Source: Streptomyces sp. CGMCC 4.7035 (GTDB taxonomy: Bacteria > Actinomycetota > Actinomycetes > Streptomycetales > Streptomycetaceae). From it: DNA of 64,000 nucleotides. The notes under the pieces are model-generated. The model saw nothing but the letters and a program-made list of their open reading frames with translations, was not told the DNA's origin and ran no database searches. Positions within the stretch are counted from its first letter, which is position 1; each line of letters opens with the position of its first letter. The stretch is taken from NCBI RefSeq assembly GCF_031583065.1, contig NZ_CP134053.1, positions 806,001-870,000 on the forward strand. The letters run 5' to 3'. Of the stretch, positions 55,301 through 61,300 are shown piece by piece. The position numbers were made by a program, and so were the translations under genes.

Positions 55301-58300
55301 GCGGTGGTGGTGCTGGATGTGCTGCCGCTGAACACGAACGGGAAGCTGGACCGCAAGGCCCTGCCCGCGCCGGACTTCACTGCGATCGCTGGTTCCGGGC
55401 GTGGCCCGGCCAACGTGCGCGAGGAACTGCTCTGCCAGGGCTTTGCCGAGGTCCTGGGGCTGGAGTCGGTCGGCGTCGATGACGACTTCTTCGCCCTGGG
55501 CGGTCATTCTCTGCTGGCGGTGCGGCTGGTGGAGTGGTTGCGGGTGCGGGGTGTGTCGGTGTCGGTACGGGCGTTGTTCGTCTCGCCGACGCCGGCGGGT
55601 CTGGCGGCCACCTCGGGTGCGGTGTCGGTGGTGGTGCCGGAGAACCTGATCCCGGACGGGGCGCAGGTGATCACGCCGGAGATGCTGCCGCTGGTCGAGC
55701 TGACCGAGGCCGAGGTCCAGACCGTGGTCGGCACGGTCGAGGGCGGTGCGGCGAACGTGGCGGACATCTACCCGCTGGCTCCGCTGCAGGAAGGCATCCT
55801 CTTCCACCACCTGCTGGCCGACGGCGGCCAGGATGCTTATGTGTCGCCGATGGTGATCGAGTTCGACGGCCGTTCCCGGCTGGACGGGTTCGTCTCGGCG
55901 TTGCAGCAGGTGATCGACCGGCATGACGTGTTCCGCACGTCGGTCGTGTGGCAGGGGCTGCGCGAGCCGGTCCAGGTGGTGTGGCGATCTGCGGCGCTGC
56001 CCGTCACCGAGGTCAGGCTCGATGCCGATGCCGAGGACCCGGCGGCGGAGTTGGTGGCGTCGGTCGGACTGTCGATGGACCTGGGGCGCGCACCGCTCCT
56101 GGACCTGCACATCACCGAGATGTCCGACGGCCGGTGGCTCGGACTGCTGCGGGTGCACCACCTGGTGCAGGACCACACCGCGATGGACGTCGTGTACGAC
56201 GAGGTGCGCACCATCCTCGCCGGGCGTGCCGAGGAGCTTCCCGAGCCGTTGCCGTTCCGGGACTTCGTGGCTCAGAGCCGCGCCGGCCTGGACACCGGGG
56301 AGCACGAGGCGTTCTTCCGCGAGCTGCTCGCCGGGGTGGACGAGCCGACCGCGGCGTTCGGGGTCAGCGACGTACGCGGCGACGGCTCCGGGATCGCGCG
56401 GGCCGGGCTTGGTGTGGATGCCGCGCTGGCGGTGCGCTTGCGGGAGATGTCCCGTCGGCTGGGGGCCAGCCCGGCCACGGTGATGCATGTGGCGTGGTCG
56501 CGGGTGCTGGCGGTGGTCTCCGGCCGTGACGACGTCGTCTTCGGCACCGTGCTGTTCGGCCGGATGAACGCCGGCGCAGGCTCCGACCGTGTACCCGGCC
56601 TGTTCATGAACACCCTCCCGGTGCGGGTGCGCACCACCGAACTCAACACCCTGGACGCGGTCACAGGGATGCGTGGCCAGCTGGCCGGGCTGTTGGAGCA
56701 CGAGCACGCGCCGCTGGCGCTGGCCCAGCGGGTCAGCGGGGTGCCGGCCGATGAGCCGTTGTTCGCTGCGCTGTTCAACTACCGGCACAACGCCGTCGGC
56801 GGGGCGCAGGGCGCCGGCGGGGACGGCGGGTTCCAGGGCATCCGGTCGGTGTTCGCCCGGGAGAGCAGTAACTTTCCGCTGACGGTGTCGGTCGACGACA
56901 ACGGTGACAGTTTCGGTCTGGTGGTGGATGCGGTCGGGCCGATCGATCCGCAGGCGGTGGCCGGGATGCTGCACAGCGCGGTCGGCGGTGTGGTGTCCGC
57001 GCTGGAGAACGCTCTGAACGGCGGCGTGCAGGTGCCGCTGTCGGCCGTGGGCGTACTGGACGCCGCGGAGCTGGACCAGGTGCTGCGTCAGTGGAACGAC
57101 ACGGCGGTCGAGGTGCCGTCCGCGACGTTGCCGGGGTTGTTCGCGGGGCAGGTGGCGCGGACGCCGGATGCGCCGGCGGTGGTGTTCGAGGGCGAGTCCG
57201 TCTCCTACGGGGAGCTGGATGCGCGTGCGAACCGTCTGGCCCGTTACCTGTCGGGCCGGGGTGTGGGTCCGGAGTCGGTCGTCGCGGTGATGATGGAACG
57301 CGGCGTGGAGATGGTGGTGGCGCTGCTGGCCGTGTTGAAGGCCGGGGCTGCGTATCTGCCGGTGGATCCGGAACTGCCCGCCGAGCGGGTGTCGTTCATG
57401 CTGGCCGATGCCGGCGTGGTCGCTGTCGTCACCGGTGCTGGTCTCTCGGGTGTGGATGCCGGTTCGGTGCCGGTGGTGGCGTTGGATGAGCCGGGTGTGG
57501 TGTCGGCGGTGTCGTCGTTGTCCGATGCTGATCCTGGGGTGTCGGTGGTGTCGGGGCATGCGGCGTATGTGATTTATACGTCGGGGTCGACGGGGTTGCC
57601 GAAGGGTGTGGTGGTTTCGCATGCGGGGATTGTGAACCGGTTGGTGTGGATGCAGGCGCGGTTCGGTCTTGGGGTCGGGGACCGGGTGTTGCACAAGACG
57701 CCGTTCGGTTTCGATGTGTCGGTGTGGGAGTTGTTCTGGCCGTTGGTGCAGGGTGCGGTGATGGTGGTGGCCCGGCCGGGTGGTCATCGGGATCCGGGGT
57801 ATGTGGCGGGGTTGATCCGTGATGAGCGGGTGGACACGGTGCATTTTGTGCCTTCGATGCTGGAGGCGTTCCTGGGTGTGGTGGGGGCGGGGGAGTGTGG
57901 GTCGCTGCGTCGGGTGGTGTGTTCGGGTGAGGCGTTGGGTGCTGGGGTGCGGGACCGGTTCTTCGGGGTGTTCGGTTCGGCGGTGGGGTTGTTCAATCTG
58001 TACGGTCCGACCGAGGCGTCGGTGGATGTGACCGGTCATGGGGTGGTGGCTGACGGGGCGTCGGTGGTGCCGATCGGGCGTCCGGTGTTCAACACGCGGG
58101 TGTTCGTGCTGGATGAGCGGCTTGCTCCGGTGCCGGTGGGGGTGGCGGGTGAGTTGTATCTGGCTGGTGTGCAGTTGGCGCGGGGGTATGTGGGGCGTGC
58201 GGGTCTGACCGGTGAGCGGTTCGTCGCCGACCCGTTCGACACCACTGCCGGTGGTGGTGGGCGTTTGTACCGGACCGGGGATGTGGTGCGGTGGGACGCC

Positions 58301-61300
58301 GATGGTGATCTGGTGTATCTGGGGCGTGCGGATGAGCAGGTGAAGATCCGTGGTTTCCGGATCGAGCCGGGCGAGATCCAGGCGGTCATCGCCGAGCATC
58401 CGCAGGTCGGGCAGGCGGCTGTGATCGCGCGGGAGGATGTGGGCGGGGACAAGCGTCTGGTCGCCTACGTCGTCCCGGCAACCGGAGCGGAAGCCGATCC
58501 GGTCGTGCTGCGGGAGCATGTCGCTTCGCGTCTGCCGGAGTACATGGTGCCCGCGGTGGTCGTGGTGCTGGACGCGCTGCCGCTGACGCCCAACGGGAAG
58601 CTGGACCGGCGGGCCCTGCCCGCACCGGACTTCGCGTCCGCAGCCGGTTCCGGTCGCGGCCCGGCCAACGTCCGCGAAGAGCTGCTGTGCCAGGCGTTCG
58701 CCGAGATTCTCGGACTGGAGTCGGTCGGTGTCGATGACGACTTCTTCGCCCTGGGCGGCCACTCCCTGCTCGCGGTGCGCCTGGTCAGCCGGATGCGGAC
58801 CGTTCTCGGGGTCGAGGTGTCTCTGCGGACGCTCTTCGAGGCCCCGACGGTGGCCGGCCTTGCCGCGCGGCTTTCGGGTGCCCGTGCGGCGCGGTCTGCT
58901 CTGGCGCCGTGGGCGCGTCCGGAGCGGTTGCCGTTGTCGTTCGCGCAGCAACGCCTGTGGTTCATCGGTCAGTTGGAAGGCCCGAGCGCGCTCTACAACA
59001 TTCCGATGGTGCTCGGACTGTCAGGCGAGGTCGACCAGGCCGCGCTTGCGGCGGCCCTGCGGGATGTGATCGGCCGGCACGAGGTGCTGCGCACGGTCTT
59101 CCCCACCGCCGCGGACGGTAAGCCATACCAGCAGATCATCAATGTCGATGAGCTGGAGTGGGAGCTGCAGCGGGTCCAGGTGGCTGCTGAGGATCTCCCA
59201 GGTGCGGTCGCGCAGGCGACGGAGTATGCCTTCGATCTGGCGGTGGAGGTGCCGATCCGGGCGTGGCTGTTCAGCGACGGCTCGGGTGACCATGTGCTGG
59301 CGGTGGTGGTGCACCACATCGCCGGTGACGGTTGGTCGACCGGTCCGCTGGCCCAGGACGTGTCGGCGGCGTACGCGGCGCGCCTTGAAGGCCGTTCCCC
59401 GCACTGGGGGCCGTTGCCGGTGCAGTACGCGGACTACACCCTGTGGCAGCGCGAACTGCTCGGGGACGAGCAGGACCAGGACAGCCTGATCTCCCAGCAG
59501 GTCGGTTTCTGGCGTGAGGCTTTGGCCGGGGCGCCGGAGGAACTGGCACTGCCCGTGGACCGGCCGCGTCCGGCGGTGGCGAGCCATCGCGGGCACGCGG
59601 TGCCGGTGCAGGTTCCGGCTGATGTGCACGCGCGGCTGCTTTCGGTGGCGCGTGAGCAGGGCGTGACGGTGTTCATGGTGCTGCAGGCCGCGTTGGCGGT
59701 GCTGCTGTCCAAGCTGGGCGCCGGTGAGGACATCCCGATCGGTGCGGCGGTCGCCGGGCGTACGGACGAGGCGCTGGACGACCTGGTCGGGTTCTTCGTC
59801 AACACGCTGGTGATGCGCACGGACCTGTCGGGTGACCCGAGCTTCGAGCAGGTGCTGACCCGGGTACGTGAGGCAGGCCTGTCGGCGTTCGAGCATCAGG
59901 ATGTGCCGTTCGAGCGGTTGGTGGAGGAGCTGGCTCCTGCCCGTTCGCTGTCGCGGCATCCGTTGTTCCAGGTGATGCTCACCCTGCAGAACAACGCCCA
60001 GGCGGTCCTGGACCTGCCCGGCGTTCGAGCCGGCGGGCAGGCGGCGACGCAGCTCGGTGGGACGCCGATTGCGGCAGTCGCGAAGTTCGACGTGGACGTG
60101 ACGGTGTCGGAGGTGTTCGACGCCGAAGGTGTTCCGGCCGGGTTGCGGGCTGTGGTGACTGGGTCTGCGGATCTGTTCGATGCCGGCAGTGTGGCGATGC
60201 TCGCCGAGCGTTTGGTGCGGGTGCTGGAGGCGGTCGTCGCCGAGCCGTCGGTGCGGGTCTCCGGGGTGGATGTGCTGGGCGCGGCCGAGCTGGATCGGGT
60301 GCTGCGTCAGTGGAATGACACGGGTTTCGTGGCGCCGGGGGTTTCGGTGCCGGAGTTGTTCGCGGTGCAGGTGGCGCGGACGCCGGATGCGCCGGCGGTG
60401 GTGAGTGGTGGCGTGTCGCTCTCGTACGGGGAGCTGGATGCGCGTGCGAATCGTCTGGCCCGGTATCTGACCGGGTTGGGTGTGGGTGCGGAGTCGGTGG
60501 TGGGGTTGTGTCTGCCGCGTGGGGTGGACATGGTGGTGGCCCTGTTGGCGGTGTGGAAGGCCGGGGGCGCGTATCTGCCGGTGGACCCGGCCTATCCGGT
60601 GGAGCGGATCGCGTTCATGCTGGCTGATGCGGGGCCGGTGTGTGTGCTGACGGTGTCCGGGGTGGCCGGGGTGCTGTCCGCGCCGGAGGGTGTGCCGGTG
60701 GTGGTGCTGGACGAGCCGGGTGTGGTGGCTGCGGTGTCGTCGTTGTCCGATGCTGATCCTGGGGTGTCGGTGTTGTCGGGGTGTCCGGCGTATGTGATCT
60801 ATACGTCGGGGTCGACGGGGATGCCGAAGGGTGTGGTGGTCGAGCAGGGTTCGGTGGCTGCTTTGGTGGCGTGGGCGGGGTCCCGGTTCGGCTCGGGTGG
60901 TGAGTTCGGCCGGGTGCTGGGGTCGACGTCGCTGAGTTTCGATGTGTCGGTGTTCGAGTTGTTGGGCCCGTTGTGTGCGGGTGGTTGTGTGGAGGTGGTT
61001 GAGGACCTGTTGGCGCTGGCTGATGGGGCCGTGGGGGTGGGTGAGGTGTCGTTGGTGAGTGCGGTGCCTTCGGCGTTGTCGCGGGTGCTGGACGGTGCGG
61101 GTGGCGGGGTGCGGCCGCAGGCGGTGGTGCTGGCGGGTGAGGGTTTGTCGGCGCCGGTGTTCGCTCGGGTGTGTGAGGCGTTGCCGGGTGCGGTGGTGGC
61201 CAATATTTATGGTCCGACCGAGGCGACGGTGTATGCGACGGCGTGGTTCGGTGAGGGTGCGGAGTGTGGTGGGGCGGGGTGGGTGCCGCCGATCGGTCGG